A DNA stretch of 64,000 nucleotides from Paludibacteraceae bacterium (GTDB lineage: Bacteria > Bacteroidota > Bacteroidia > Bacteroidales > Paludibacteraceae), in the NCBI GenBank assembly GCA_017962085.1, contig JAGCWA010000016.1:62001-126000 (forward strand), written 5' to 3'. The notes below the pieces were generated by a model. It saw nothing but the letters and a program-made list of their open reading frames with translations. It was not told the origin of the DNA and did no database searches. The position numbers were made by a program, and so were the translations under genes. The stretch's first letter is position 1, and each line of letters opens with the position of its first letter. Shown in pieces: positions 7,353-16,667 of the stretch.

Positions 7353-9389
7353 TTACAAATTCAAGAAGGAACAAACCTCGCTATAGACTGATTCCCCGTT
7401 GAATCCGAACTTCTCATCCAACACCGTATATGGGGCGGAATAGCCGAAATGATCCAAACCGTGCACATAGCCGTTCTTTCCGACCAATCCCTTGATCGTC
7501 AACGACATGCCAGCCGTCATACCATATACCGGCAAATTGGAAGGAATGACTGACTCCTGATACTCCTTGCTTTGATTACGGAACACGCCCTCAGAAGGAG
7601 CAGATACAATCCTAATCTTCAGGTTCTTACGTTCCTCCAAGAGTCTCGCGCCCTCGAAGAGCGTAGCGACCTCGGAACCACTCGCCACCATCACCAGATC
7701 AGGCGTACCCTTGACGTCCTTGACGATATAGGCACCCTTGTAGGCCTGCAGAGCCTGCTCGTAGCGGTTGCCCTCGCACGGAACATCGTTCACGTTCTGG
7801 CGGGAAAGGATCAATGCGGTAGGAGTATCGGTGTTCTCCATCGCCATCTTCCAAGCGACGGTCGTCTCGTTCACATCGGCAGGACGGAGCACCAACATGC
7901 TGTTCTGTCCCTTATGATTCTTCACGCTCTCCAACAAGCGCACCTGCATCTCCTGCTCAATCGGTTGGTGGGTCGGACCATCCTCTCCTACCCTGAAGGC
8001 ATCGTGACTCCAGACATACTTCACAGGGATGCGCATCAAGGCTGCCATCCTATAGGCTGGTTTCATATAATCGGAGAAGACGAAGAACGTTCCGCAAGCG
8101 GCATATACACCACCATGCAAAGCGATACCGTTCATGATGCAGGCCATCGTCAACTCAGAGACACCCGCATTCAGGAAAGCACCCGAGAAATCACCATGGG
8201 CGAGCGGGTGCGTATGTTTCAAGAAACCATCCGTCTTGTCCGAGTTGGAGAGGTCGGCCGAAGCGACGATCATATTCTCCACCTTCTCAGAGAGGAGTCC
8301 CAAAACCGCAGCGGAGGCGGAACGGGTCGGTTGGTTCGGTTTTTGTGCGATGGACGCGAAATCGATCTCAGGCAACTTGCCGCTGAAGAACTGGTCCAAT
8401 TTCTTCGCCAGCTCTGGATTCGCCTTCGCCCACTGAGCCTGCTCGGCCTTCTTAGCGGCTGCGATTTTCGTCAGTTCCGCCTTACGGTCCGCATAGAGTT
8501 TCTTCACCTCAGGGAAGACAACGAACGGATCGTTCGGGTCGCCACCCAACTTCTCGATGGTCTTTGGAATGCAGACACCAGCCTTGGAAAGCGGTTGTCC
8601 GTGCGTAGAGACCTTATCTTCCATGGAAGAGCCATCCTCGGCGACGCAGCCGATACCCATCGTCGTCTTTCCGATGATCAAGGTTGGACGTTCTTTCTCC
8701 TGGTTAGCCTTCTTCAAGGCGGAGATAATCTCTTCCGCATCGTTTCCATTGATAGTCAGCACATTCCAGTTCCATGCCTTATATTTCATCTCGATGTCCT
8801 CGGTAGAAACTTCGTCCACCTTCGTGGAGAGCTGGATGTTATTCGCATCGTAGAACATGATGAGGTTATGCAAACCGAGGTGTCCCGCGATACGTCCCGA
8901 GCCTTGGGAAATCTCCTCCTGGATACCGCCATCGGAGATGAACGTATAGATTTTATGGCTCATCCACTCGCCGAAGCGAGCGCAGAGGAAACGCTCCGCG
9001 ATAGCCGCGCCGACAGCCATTGTATGGCCTTGGCCCAATGGTCCGGAAGTGTTCTCGATGCCATGCTCCAGGCTCACCTCAGGATGTCCAGGGGTTTTAC
9101 TGCCCCATTGACGGAAAGACTTGATGTCATCCATTGTGAACTTGTCGCACAAGAGCAACACTGAATAGAGCATAGGCGACATGTGCCCAGGGTCCAAGAA
9201 AAACCTGTCGCGGTTAATCCAGTTAGGGTCAGTCGGGTCGAAAGTAAGAAACTGGGAATAAAGGATGTTGATGAAATCAGCACCGCCCATTGCGCCTCCG
9301 GGGTGACCGGATTTGGCTTTCTCTACCATCGCAGCGGTCAGAATTCTGATGTTATTCGCCGCACGATTCAGTGTATGAATGTCTGCCAT
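7353..9389 (-). CDS. tkt: Transketolase
   Basis: 678 residues, the full length of the family. It transfers two-carbon ketol units between sugar phosphates in the pentose phosphate pathway, using thiamine diphosphate. The cofactor motif is SDGGIQEEISQG followed by YDANNIQL; the usual first Gly of GDG is Ser here. The pyrimidine-domain signature EDGPTHQPIEQ and the substrate-binding GHPGGAMG near residue 31 are present. The gene is monocistronic, between an HD hydrolase and the tsf terminator. Confidence 0.95.
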   Translation of the reverse strand: MADIHTLNRAANNIRILTAAMVEKAKSGHPGGAMGGADFINILYSQFLTFDPTDPNWINRDRFFLDPGHMSPMLYSVLLLCDKFTMDDIKSFRQWGSKTPGHPEVSLEHGIENTSGPLGQGHTMAVGAAIAERFLCARFGEWMSHKIYTFISDGGIQEEISQGSGRIAGHLGLHNLIMFYDANNIQLSTKVDEVSTEDIEMKYKAWNWNVLTINGNDAEEIISALKKANQEKERPTLIIGKTTMGIGCVAEDGSSMEDKVSTHGQPLSKAGVCIPKTIEKLGGDPNDPFVVFPEVKKLYADRKAELTKIAAAKKAEQAQWAKANPELAKKLDQFFSGKLPEIDFASIAQKPNQPTRSASAAVLGLLSEKVENMIVASADLSNSDKTDGFLKHTHPLAHGDFSGAFLNAGVSELTMACIMNGIALHGGVYAACGTFFVFSDYMKPAYRMAALMRIPVKYVWSHDAFRVGEDGPTHQPIEQEMQVRLLESVKNHKGQNSMLVLRPADVNETTVAWKMAMENTDTPTALILSRQNVNDVPCEGNRYEQALQAYKGAYIVKDVKGTPDLVMVASGSEVATLFEGARLLEERKNLKIRIVSAPSEGVFRNQSKEYQESVIPSNLPVYGMTAGMSLTIKGLVGKNGYVHGLDHFGYSAPYTVLDEKFGFNGESVYSEVCSFLNL

Positions 9390-9460
9390 TTGAATTTAAA
9401 GGAATGAATGAAATTTTCTGACCGCGAAGTTAATCAAAAATATGTTACGGAAAGAAGAGG

Positions 9461-9510
9461 AGAGTTAAAAATTAAGAATTAAAAGTTAAGAGTTAAAAGT
9501 TAAAAGTTTA
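9461..9510. repeat. Degenerate GTTAAGA-type intergenic repeat
   Basis: About 50 bases built from imperfect 7-9 base units (AGAGTTAAA, AATTAAGA, AAAGTTAAG). It lies between transketolase and the tsf terminator and codes for nothing recognisable. Confidence 0.75.
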
Positions 9511-9553
9511 GCAAGGATTACAACGAGGGGAGAATGGAGAAAGGAATAAGGGG

Positions 9554-9592
9554 ACAAAAAAAAGGAGAGGTTCCAATGGACCTCTCCTTTTC
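9554..9592 (-). terminator. Terminator of the rplM-rpsI-rpsB-tsf cluster
   Basis: An 11-bp perfect stem (9561-9571 with 9580-9590) with an 8-base loop. On the minus strand it runs into a T-rich tail (complement of the A-run at 9556-9563). It lies 20 bases after the tsf stop. Confidence 0.88.
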
Positions 9593-9609
9593 AAAATATA
9601 GGGAATAAA

Positions 9610-10602
9610 TTATTCCTCGTTCAAAGTAACGCGCTTGAAAGCGGTGGCGGTCAAGCCCTTAGAGGCGGAAGCCATGTATTGAGCCACGTTGATCTTAGCC
9701 TCCTTAATGAACGCCTGATTCAACAAGGTTTGCTCCTTGTAGATCTTTTGGATACGTCCGTTAACGATACCGTCGATCATTTGTTGCTTCAAGTTACCGG
9801 CAGCCTGCTCAGCCACAGTAGCTTTGATTTCGCGAGCCTTAGCGGCTTGCTCAGCGGTGATCCAGCCCTTCTCCGTGTTAGACTCGATGTGAGCATCGGA
9901 ATCCACGTGTGCAGGGTTGATGCCAGCCTTCGTCAAAGCGGCCTCCACTTGTTTTTGGATCAACTCAGCCTTAGTCTTCTCGGTAGCGATCTCACGCTCC
10001 TTAGCGACGTACTCGGCAGGGACATCCTTCTCCGAAACGGCGATAGGGTTCATGGCAGCGACCTGCATAGCGACATCCTTGTAAACTTGGTTGTCCAAGC
10101 CAGCCTCGTTGAAAGCGACGATAGAAGCCAACATGTTACCCGGGTGGATGTAAGCCCAAACCGCTGGTCCGCTAACGAACTCGTACATACCCAACTCCAT
10201 TTTCTCACCCGTCACGCCAGAGCGGTCGGTGATCAATTGTTGAACTGTAGAGTTACCGATAGTCAAAGCGGTCAAGGCCTCCAAAGAAGCCGGTTTAGCC
10301 TCCATAGCCTTATCCAATATTTGTTGAGTCAATGCGACGAAGTCAGCATTCTTAGCCACGAAGTCAGTTTCGCACTTCAGTGCGACGATAGCGGCGAAAT
10401 CACCCTTAGCGGCAGCCAAGACACAACCTTGTGCAGCCTCGCGGTCACTTCTCTTTGCGGCGATAGCCTGACCTCTCTTGCGGATAAGCTCGACAGCCTT
10501 GTCGAAATTGCCTTCAGCCTCAGTAAGAGCCTTCTTGCAATCCATCATACCCGCACCGGTCATGGTACGCAATTTGCTAATATCAGCCAATGAAACAGCC
10601 AT
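9610..10602 (-). CDS. tsf: Translation elongation factor Ts
   Basis: 330 residues, the long Bacteroidota form (E. coli EF-Ts has about 283). EF-Ts recharges EF-Tu by exchanging GDP for GTP. The N-terminal UBA-like domain (LRTMTGAGMMDCKKALTEA) and the signature KCETDFVAKN, which contacts EF-Tu, are both present. It follows rpsB by 27 bases, the usual rpsB-tsf order, and is closed by a terminator. Confidence 0.96.
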   Translation of the reverse strand: MAVSLADISKLRTMTGAGMMDCKKALTEAEGNFDKAVELIRKRGQAIAAKRSDREAAQGCVLAAAKGDFAAIVALKCETDFVAKNADFVALTQQILDKAMEAKPASLEALTALTIGNSTVQQLITDRSGVTGEKMELGMYEFVSGPAVWAYIHPGNMLASIVAFNEAGLDNQVYKDVAMQVAAMNPIAVSEKDVPAEYVAKEREIATEKTKAELIQKQVEAALTKAGINPAHVDSDAHIESNTEKGWITAEQAAKAREIKATVAEQAAGNLKQQMIDGIVNGRIQKIYKEQTLLNQAFIKEAKINVAQYMASASKGLTATAFKRVTLNEE

Positions 10603-10629
10603 AATTTCTATACTTTAATTTAGTATTAA

Positions 10630-11463
10630 TTAATCCTCAGACACTTCGAACTTGCTAGCCACCTTAGCGTTCAAGGCCTCGCCATCGACGTTAGCCTTGC
10701 TCTTCTTAGCGGTAGTTCTCTTTCTCTCCTTCTTCTGCTCAGGAGCCTCAGAAGCCTCGTTCTCCTCCTTCTCGACCTTTCTCTCGTCCAAACCTTCCTT
10801 GATGGCGCCGCACAAAGCGTTCAAGATAACCTCGATAGACTTTGTAGCATCATCGTTAGCAGGGATAACGAAATCCACGTCGTTAGGATTTGAGTTAGTA
10901 TCCACGATACCATATACAGGGATACCCAATCTCTTAGCCTCTCTAACAGCGATGTTCTCCTTCGTCACGTCAACGACGAACAAAGCGGAAGGAAGACGGG
11001 TCATATCGGCGATACTACCCAAGTTCTTCTCCAACTTAGCTCTTTGGCGGGAGATTTGGAGTTTCTCTCTCTTGGAAAGGTTATCGAAAGTGCCATCGTT
11101 AGACAACTTGTCGATGGAAGACATCTTCTTAACGGCCTTACGGATCGTAGGGAAGTTGGTCAACATACCACCCGCCCATCTTTCAGTGACGAAAGGCATG
11201 GAAACCTCAGAAGCCTTATCAGCGACAACTTGTTTAGCCTGTTTTTTAGTTGCAACAAAAAGAATCTTTTTGCCCGATTTTGCAACCTGTTTCAAAGCGG
11301 CGGCAGCCTCTTCTATTTTTACGACAGTCTTGTGAAGATCAATAATATGGATACCATTACGAGTCATGAAGATATAAGGTTCCATTGCTGGGTTCCACTT
11401 TCTTTTCAAGTGACCGAAGTGACAACCAGCCTCTAACAACTCATCAAAATTAGTTCTTGACAT
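10630..11463 (-). CDS. rpsB: 30S ribosomal protein S2
   Basis: 277 residues. The core is ordinary S2 (GCHFGHLKRKWNPAM near the start, RWAGGMLTNF, RLPSALFVVD). After residue about 232 there is a charged tail rich in Glu, Lys and Ala (EKEENEASEAPEQKKERKR), typical of the phylum and probably disordered. It is followed by tsf and separated from rpsI by a 140-base leader with direct repeats. Confidence 0.97.
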   Translation of the reverse strand: MSRTNFDELLEAGCHFGHLKRKWNPAMEPYIFMTRNGIHIIDLHKTVVKIEEAAAALKQVAKSGKKILFVATKKQAKQVVADKASEVSMPFVTERWAGGMLTNFPTIRKAVKKMSSIDKLSNDGTFDNLSKREKLQISRQRAKLEKNLGSIADMTRLPSALFVVDVTKENIAVREAKRLGIPVYGIVDTNSNPNDVDFVIPANDDATKSIEVILNALCGAIKEGLDERKVEKEENEASEAPEQKKERKRTTAKKSKANVDGEALNAKVASKFEVSED

Positions 11464-11505
11464 TTTCTTTAATTTTTTAATCGTTTACATTCTTGATTTA
11501 AACAA

Positions 11506-11540
11506 CCGACCGGTAGTCCGACAACCGAAGTCCGACCGGT
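11506..11540 (-). promoter_or_regulatory. Candidate rpsB leader with 9-bp direct repeats
   Basis: In the 140-base rpsI-rpsB spacer the sequence CCGACCGGT occurs twice (11506-11514 and 11532-11540), with AGTCCGAC also repeated between and after. Each copy contains the self-complementary ACCGGT, so alternative pairings of the leader RNA are possible. S2 is known to repress its own mRNA in E. coli; a comparable leader here is an inference. Confidence 0.4.
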
Positions 11541-11603
11541 TTAGATACTAAACGTACTCTCTTACGAAGCCATGCCAAACAAGTGGTAAGCTCCGTCCAA
11601 GCA

Positions 11604-11990
11604 CTAACGTTTACTGAACTGGAATCTCTTTCTTGCTTTTGGACGACCTGGTTTCTTACGCTCAACCTCACGGGAATCGCGAGTCAAGAAGCCCTCACCC
11701 TTCAATGCAGGTTTGTTCTCAGCATCCACCTTGACCAAAGCGCGGGCGATAGCCAAACGCAAAGCCTCAGCTTGACCCTTGAAACCACCACCATCCAAGA
11801 TCGCCTTCACATCAAACTTGCCAGCGACATTGATAGCGTTCAACGGTTGCTTTACAACATATTGCAAAATCCCTGAAGGGAAGTACACAGTAACATCTTT
11901 ATTGTTGATGGTGATCTTGCCATCACCCTCTGAAAGGTATACGCGTGCTACAGCAGCTTTTCTTCTACCTACGGCATTAACTACTTCCAT
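11604..11990 (-). CDS. rpsI: 30S ribosomal protein S9
   Basis: 128 residues, normal length. GRRKAAVARVYL at the N-terminus and the basic C-terminal tail KKPGRPKARKRFQFSKR, whose last residues reach the P-site tRNA, identify it. It follows rplM by four bases, as in most bacteria. Confidence 0.97.
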   Translation of the reverse strand: MEVVNAVGRRKAAVARVYLSEGDGKITINNKDVTVYFPSGILQYVVKQPLNAINVAGKFDVKAILDGGGFKGQAEALRLAIARALVKVDAENKPALKGEGFLTRDSREVERKKPGRPKARKRFQFSKR

Positions 11991-11994
11991 GTTA

Positions 11995-12450
11995 TTACTT
12001 GATTGAGTTTAATTCAATTAATTTAGGTTGTTGAGCAGTTTGGTTGTGCTCGCTTCCAGCATAAACGTAAAGGTTGCCGAGGATGGCATTGCCAAGACGG
12101 TTCTTAGGCAACATACCCTTAACGACTTTTCTGATAAGCTTTTCCGGACTCTTATTCAAGAGGTCGCCAGGAGTGTACTCCCTTTGTCCGCCCGGATAAC
12201 CCGTAAATCTCAAATAAATACGGTCAGTAGCCTTGTTACCGGTGATTTTTACTTTAGCCGCGTTGATGACAATCACATTGTCTCCGCAGTCTACATGTGG
12301 GGTAAAGTTTGGCTTGTACTTTCCTCTCAGAAGTTTCGCTACTTTTGACCCCAAACGTCCCAATGATTGGTCCGTTGCGTCTACGACAACCCACTCTTTC
12401 TTCACGGTTGCCTTGTTAGCAGAAATTGTTTTAAAACTTAAAGTATCCAC
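11995..12450 (-). CDS. rplM: 50S ribosomal protein L13
   Basis: 151 residues. WVVVDATDQSLGRLGSKVAKLLRGK and the KNRLGNAILGNLYVYAGSEHNH-type C-terminal segment are characteristic. The start codon is GTG at 12450; no ATG lies closer to the family N-terminus. First gene of the rplM-rpsI pair, which is followed by rpsB-tsf. Confidence 0.97.
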   Translation of the reverse strand: MDTLSFKTISANKATVKKEWVVVDATDQSLGRLGSKVAKLLRGKYKPNFTPHVDCGDNVIVINAAKVKITGNKATDRIYLRFTGYPGGQREYTPGDLLNKSPEKLIRKVVKGMLPKNRLGNAILGNLYVYAGSEHNQTAQQPKLIELNSIK

Positions 12451-12555
12451 TTTAATTTGTTTTTAATTAGTTAATTAATCTTTCACGTTGCCTTCAGCTT
12501 CGGGCAAGCCTACGGCATTTGACTATTTTGACTATTTTGGATAATAAATCGACCG

Positions 12556-12586
12556 CGAATTTACCCTTAATTTTTTAAACTACAAA
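12556..12586 (-). promoter_or_regulatory. Bacteroidota-type promoter of rplM
   Basis: On the minus strand TTTG (complement of 12583-12586) is followed by 19 bases and TAAATTCG (complement of 12556-12563), one base from the consensus TAnnTTTG. It lies about 105 bases upstream of the rplM start. Confidence 0.6.
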
Positions 12587-12643
12587 ATCTTTCAGGCGCG
12601 TTTTTTTCCTGTCCTTTAAATATGTATGGGGTTTCTTTTTCTG

Positions 12644-12730
12644 CATTAGGCATGGGGCATTTACGATTTACGATTTACTATTTAGCCATTTACCGTTTAC
12701 TATTTTCTATTTACTATTTGTGATTTACTT
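12644..12730. repeat. ATTTACGATTTACTATTTA-type intergenic repeat
   Basis: About 70 bases of imperfect units of 7-9 bases (ATTTACGA, ATTTACTA, ATTTAGCC, ATTTACCG), headed by CATTAGGCATGGGGC. Similar tracts occur at 19916-19977, 37155-37197 and 60661-60780. Together with the rplM promoter and the gpmI terminator it fills the 357-base gap between rplM and gpmI. Confidence 0.75.
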
Positions 12731-12750
12731 GTTCCCGTGATAAACATGTA

Positions 12751-12789
12751 AAAAAAATATGGAGGCATGGGAACCCACACCTCCATATT
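12751..12789 (-). terminator. Terminator of the hisI-ftsE-metF-gpmI operon
   Basis: A 10-bp perfect stem (12756-12765 with 12780-12789) and a 14-base loop, followed on the minus strand by seven T residues. It lies 18 bases after the gpmI stop. Confidence 0.85.
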
Positions 12790-12807
12790 CATATAAACTT
12801 CTAACCA

Positions 12808-14331
12808 TTAAAGGCTGATTAGATTCTTTCCGGTCATCTCAGCTGGCTGTTGGATACCCAACAGGGCGCAGATGGAAGGAGCGACGTCCGCCAACTTACC
12901 GTCCGTCACCTTCGCGTTCTTGTCACCGACATACACGAAAGGAACTGGGTTGAGCGAGTGAGCGGTGTTAGGCGTGCCGTCCGGATTGATCGCGTTGTCG
13001 CAGTTACCGTGGTCAGCGATGATGATGACATCGTAGCCGTTCGCCTTGCAAGCCTCAACAGTATCCTTCACGCAGTTGTCGATAGCGACCACCGCCTTCT
13101 CGATAGCGGAATAGATACCAGTGTGGCCCACCATGTCACCATTAGCATAGTTGACAACAATCCAATCGTACTTCTTGGTGCCGATAGCCTCAACCAACTT
13201 ATCCTTCACCTCATAGGCGCTCATCTCAGGCTTCAGGTCGTAAGTGGCCACCTTCGGAGAAGGAACCAGGATTCTATCCTCCGCGTCGTACGGAGTCTCA
13301 CGTCCGCCGTTGAAGAAGAAGGTCACGTGCGCATACTTCTCCGTCTCGGCGATATGCAACTGCTTCATGCCCGCCTTGGAAACCACCTCGCCGAGGGTGT
13401 TCGTCACATTCTCCTTGTTGAAGAGGATATGCACGCCCGTGAAGGAAGCGTCGTATGGAGTCATGCAGTAGTATTGCAAATCCTTGATGGTCTTCATGCC
13501 GGCCTCAGGCATATCCTGCTGGGTCAACACGATGGTCAACTCCTTCGCGCGGTCGTTACGGTAGTTGAAGAAGATTACGACATCACCCTCCTGGATCGTT
13601 CCGACAGGCTTGCCGTTCTCTACCCTAGCGATAGGCTTGATGAACTCGTCGGTCACGCCATCCGCGTAAGACTCCTCCATCGCCTTCACCATATCGGTGC
13701 AAGGTTTTCCCTTTCCTTCGATCAACAGGTCATAAGCCTCCTTGATACGCTCCCAACGTTTGTCACGGTCCATCGCGTAGAAACGACCGACGATGGAAGC
13801 GATCTTACCCGTGTTCTTCGCCAATTGGGCCTCCAATTGCTCGATGAAGCCCTTGCCGCTCTTAGGGTCAGTGTCACGGCCATCCATGAAACAGTGCACA
13901 AAAGTCTTATCCAAGCCGTAAGCCTTAGATATCTCAATCAACTTGAACAAGTGGTCCAAAGAAGAGTGCACGCCACCGTTGGAAACCAGGCCCATGAAGT
14001 GGATTTGCTTGCCCTTCTCCTTCGCGTAGGAGAATGCGCTTTTCACCTCAGGGTTCTCCATGATGGTACCCTCCTTGCAAGCCATGTTGATCTTCACCAA
14101 GTCTTGGTATACGACACGGCCGGCACCGATATTCAAGTGGCCCACCTCCGAGTTACCCATCTGTCCGTCAGGCAAACCAACGAATTCGCCGGATGCCTGC
14201 AACTGAGAGTTTGGATAATTCTTCATCAACGAATCCCAATAAGGAGTTGGCGTAGAAGAGATCACGTCAGACTTTGTCTTGTTTCCGATTCCCCAACCAT
14301 CGAGGATCATCAATAATACTTTCTTATTCAT
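12808..14331 (-). CDS. gpmI: 2,3-bisphosphoglycerate-independent phosphoglycerate mutase
   Basis: 507 residues, the usual length. It interconverts 3- and 2-phosphoglycerate in glycolysis through a phosphoserine intermediate and Mn2+. The catalytic Ser is in [17 protein letters not shown] (about residues 57-73), the metal ligands include DGWG near the start and DHGNCD near residue 445, and [11 protein letters not shown] is the substrate-domain signature. It is the last gene of a five-gene operon, 19 bases after the DUF4834 gene. Confidence 0.96.
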   Translation of the reverse strand: MNKKVLLMILDGWGIGNKTKSDVISSTPTPYWDSLMKNYPNSQLQASGEFVGLPDGQMGNSEVGHLNIGAGRVVYQDLVKINMACKEGTIMENPEVKSAFSYAKEKGKQIHFMGLVSNGGVHSSLDHLFKLIEISKAYGLDKTFVHCFMDGRDTDPKSGKGFIEQLEAQLAKNTGKIASIVGRFYAMDRDKRWERIKEAYDLLIEGKGKPCTDMVKAMEESYADGVTDEFIKPIARVENGKPVGTIQEGDVVIFFNYRNDRAKELTIVLTQQDMPEAGMKTIKDLQYYCMTPYDASFTGVHILFNKENVTNTLGEVVSKAGMKQLHIAETEKYAHVTFFFNGGRETPYDAEDRILVPSPKVATYDLKPEMSAYEVKDKLVEAIGTKKYDWIVVNYANGDMVGHTGIYSAIEKAVVAIDNCVKDTVEACKANGYDVIIIADHGNCDNAINPDGTPNTAHSLNPVPFVYVGDKNAKVTDGKLADVAPSICALLGIQQPAEMTGKNLISL

Positions 14332-14350
14332 CTTATATTTAATTAATAAA

Positions 14351-14653
14351 TTATTTATTCATCATTTCTTCACGCACAGGCTGATCCATCTCCACCTTTT
14401 CGTCGGCAGACTCCTCGTAGGAAGTATCCTCCGCCCACGACTTGAACCGTTTCATCCTCCGAACGGCGGTCTCAGTCTGTGCGCCACGGTTATCTTCCGA
14501 AACATAATCATCGGAAGACCGTCCGCCACCATCATTCGAAACGAGCCCTTTGAAGATATTGAAAACACCCCCCAACAATCTTCCCGCGATTCCCAAGAAA
14601 CCGAAGAAGAGGAAGAGCCCCATCATCAATATGAACAAAATTAAAGTACCCAT
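14351..14653 (-). CDS. DUF4834-family small membrane protein
   Basis: 100 residues. One N-terminal membrane helix ([18 protein letters not shown]) with a short Gly/Leu-rich amphipathic extension, then a charged, Ser/Glu-rich tail without structure cues. The arrangement fits DUF4834, a family of unknown function in Bacteroidota. It sits between metF and gpmI with gaps of 13 and 19 bases, so it is co-transcribed with them; no functional link is evident. Confidence 0.72.
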   Translation of the reverse strand: MGTLILFILMMGLFLFFGFLGIAGRLLGGVFNIFKGLVSNDGGGRSSDDYVSEDNRGAQTETAVRRMKRFKSWAEDTSYEESADEKVEMDQPVREEMMNK

Positions 14654-14666
14654 TTCGATTCAACTA

Positions 14667-15623
14667 TCAAAAGACACGTTTCGCTATTTCCTTAACACTT
14701 CTTGGATTAGACATCGTATAGAAGTGGATGCTAGGCGCCCCATGCGCACGCAGTTCTTTCGCCTGCATGGTACACCATTCGATACCGACATTGCGGGCAT
14801 CCTCATCGTTTTTACACTTCCGCAATTCATCCGCCAAATCCCGAGGCAAGTCCACATGGAAGGTCCTCGGCAAGACGGTGAGCTGCTTCATGGTGGTGAT
14901 AGGCTTAAGTCCCGGCACGATAGGCACGTTGATCCCCTCCCGCCTGCACAGCGCCTCGAACTCGAAGAACTTCGCATTGTCGAAGAACATCTGAGTGACG
15001 ATATACTCCGCGCCATTCTCCACTTTCTTCTTCAACCAATACATATCGGAATCGACATTAGGCGCCTCCTCGTGTTTTTCGGGATAGCCCGCCACTCCAT
15101 AGGTGAAGAATTTCATGCGTTCCCGTTTTTGTTTGGTGCCGTCCAAGAAATAGCCCTCGTTAAAACGGTTGATCTGCTCCTGCAGTTCGGACGCATGGGC
15201 ATAACCCTCCTCATTCGGCATGGAGACATTCTCCAACTTGGCCCGATCCCCTCTCAGCAACAACAAATCATAAATACCCAAGAAATCGAGGTCGATCAGC
15301 ACATACTCGGTCTCCTCCTTGGAGAAGCCACTGCAAAGGATATGAGGGACCACCTCAATGTTATATTTAGACTTAATGGCCGCCGCGATGGCCACCGTAC
15401 CCGGGCGTTGACGTACCCGTTCACACTGGTACAGACCATTTTCCAGCGCGCGGTAGACCAGCTGGCTCCGATGGGTGGTGATATCAATATATTGAGGGTC
15501 GAATTCCAGCAGTTGGTCGATCGTGTCGTAAACAGCCTCAATACCATTTCCCTTCAGCGGCGGCAAGATCTCGAACGAGAAGGCCGTCTTTTTACTATTC
15601 AATATTAAATCCCTGACACTCAT
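14667..15623 (-). CDS. metF: 5,10-methylenetetrahydrofolate reductase
   Basis: 318 residues from ATG at 15623. An ATG at 15638 would add five residues and overlap the ftsE stop, so the inner start is preferred. The enzyme reduces methylene-THF to methyl-THF for methionine synthesis using FAD. The TIM-barrel landmarks are FSFEILPP near the N-terminus, ITTHRSQ, LLLRGD and QMFFDNAKFFEF. It follows ftsE by four bases. Confidence 0.94.
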   Translation of the reverse strand: MSVRDLILNSKKTAFSFEILPPLKGNGIEAVYDTIDQLLEFDPQYIDITTHRSQLVYRALENGLYQCERVRQRPGTVAIAAAIKSKYNIEVVPHILCSGFSKEETEYVLIDLDFLGIYDLLLLRGDRAKLENVSMPNEEGYAHASELQEQINRFNEGYFLDGTKQKRERMKFFTYGVAGYPEKHEEAPNVDSDMYWLKKKVENGAEYIVTQMFFDNAKFFEFEALCRREGINVPIVPGLKPITTMKQLTVLPRTFHVDLPRDLADELRKCKNDEDARNVGIEWCTMQAKELRAHGAPSIHFYTMSNPRSVKEIAKRVF

Positions 15624-15627
15624 CCTA

Positions 15628-16323
15628 TCACTCCTCATATATTCGGTTAGACTCCGTCACGCCCTCCGTCACGACACCATTCTCGAAATGAAGGATTCTG
15701 GACCCCGGCGTGCTCTCCGCGATCTGGGTTCTATGGGTAGCCATGATGACTGCCGTCTTCTCCTTGGCGATCTGGCGGAAAAGCTGCATCAGGTCGTTCG
15801 CCGTGATCGGGTCGAGATTACCCGTAGGCTCATCCGCCAAGATGATTTTCGGTTTATTCAACAAAGCCCGCGCGATGACGATACGTTGTTGTTCACCGCC
15901 AGACAACTCGTGTGGCATACGGTATCCCTTGTTGGTCATACCCACGTAATTGAGCACCTCGGCGATACGGCTCTCTATTTCGTCCTTGCTACGTTTGCCG
16001 GTCGCCTTCAGCACGAACTCGAGGTTCGCGTAGACGTTACGGTCGGACAGCAGTTGGAAGTCCTGGAAGACGATGCCGAGTTGCCTGCGCAGCATAGGGA
16101 TTTGCTTCAGTTTCATATTACGGAGATCGAAGTCCAACACTTTCGCCTCCCCGGAGGATATGATCGCCTCGTAGTAAAGCGATTTCAGGAAAGTACTCTT
16201 ACCGCTTCCCACACGTCCCAGCAGGAAGATGAGGTCTCCCTCGTTCACCGTCACGCTGACATCCTTCAAGACAGGCTGTTCCTGACGGTTGACACATACT
16301 TTGCTATACTCTATGACTGCCAT
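15628..16323 (-). CDS. ftsE: FtsE-like ABC transporter ATP-binding protein
   Basis: 231 residues. Walker A GRVGSGKSTF, Q-loop VFQDFQLL, signature LSGGEQQRIVIARAL, Walker B IILADEPTG and the H-loop ATH are all present. It resembles FtsE, the cytoplasmic ATPase that with membrane protein FtsX controls cell-wall hydrolases at division. No ftsX is next to it, which leaves a LolD- or MacB-like ATPase as an alternative. It lies 17 bases after hisI and 4 bases before metF. Confidence 0.85.
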   Translation of the reverse strand: MAVIEYSKVCVNRQEQPVLKDVSVTVNEGDLIFLLGRVGSGKSTFLKSLYYEAIISSGEAKVLDFDLRNMKLKQIPMLRRQLGIVFQDFQLLSDRNVYANLEFVLKATGKRSKDEIESRIAEVLNYVGMTNKGYRMPHELSGGEQQRIVIARALLNKPKIILADEPTGNLDPITANDLMQLFRQIAKEKTAVIMATHRTQIAESTPGSRILHFENGVVTEGVTESNRIYEE

Positions 16324-16340
16324 TTTATATTCCGCAAAAT

Positions 16341-16667
16341 TTATTTATTAACTTCTCCCCAGCAGGTATCCGTGCCTGTATGGCAGACAGGACCGACCGG
16401 GTGCACTTTGACCAATAGGGTATCCTTATCACAGTCCTCCTTCATGGAGACGAGGTTGAGGAAGTGTCCGCTGGTCTCCCCTTTCGTCCACAGGCATTGC
16501 CTGGTGCGGCTATAGAAAGTGACCTTACCCGTCTCCAATGTTTTCTCCAGGGCCTCCTTGTTCATGTACCCCAGCATCAGCACGACGCGGGTATCGGCAT
16601 CCTGTACGATAGCAGGTATCAACCCGCCACATTTCTCGAAATCCAATATTGAAACAATATCACGCAT
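16341..16667 (-). CDS. hisI: Phosphoribosyl-AMP cyclohydrolase, stand-alone
   Basis: 108 residues from ATG at 16667; a GTG three bases upstream also fits. It opens the purine ring of phosphoribosyl-AMP in histidine synthesis. The zinc/magnesium motifs [26 protein letters not shown] and [15 protein letters not shown] are intact. The protein stops directly after the point where bifunctional HisIE proteins continue into the pyrophosphohydrolase (HisE) domain. It is the first gene of the hisI-ftsE-metF-DUF4834-gpmI operon; no other his gene is nearby. Confidence 0.92.
   Translation of the reverse strand: MRDIVSILDFEKCGGLIPAIVQDADTRVVLMLGYMNKEALEKTLETGKVTFYSRTRQCLWTKGETSGHFLNLVSMKEDCDKDTLLVKVHPVGPVCHTGTDTCWGEVNK

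Noticed and set aside
7572-9164. 530-codon open frame opposite transketolase
   Set aside because: Antisense shadow of a clear, full-length transketolase; its Arg/His/Leu-rich product has no domain.
12850-14316. 488-codon open frame opposite gpmI
   Set aside because: Antisense shadow; the real gene has all catalytic motifs.
14667-15640. SAM- or folate-sensing riboswitch for metF
   Set aside because: metF lies four bases after ftsE with no leader, so there is no room for one.
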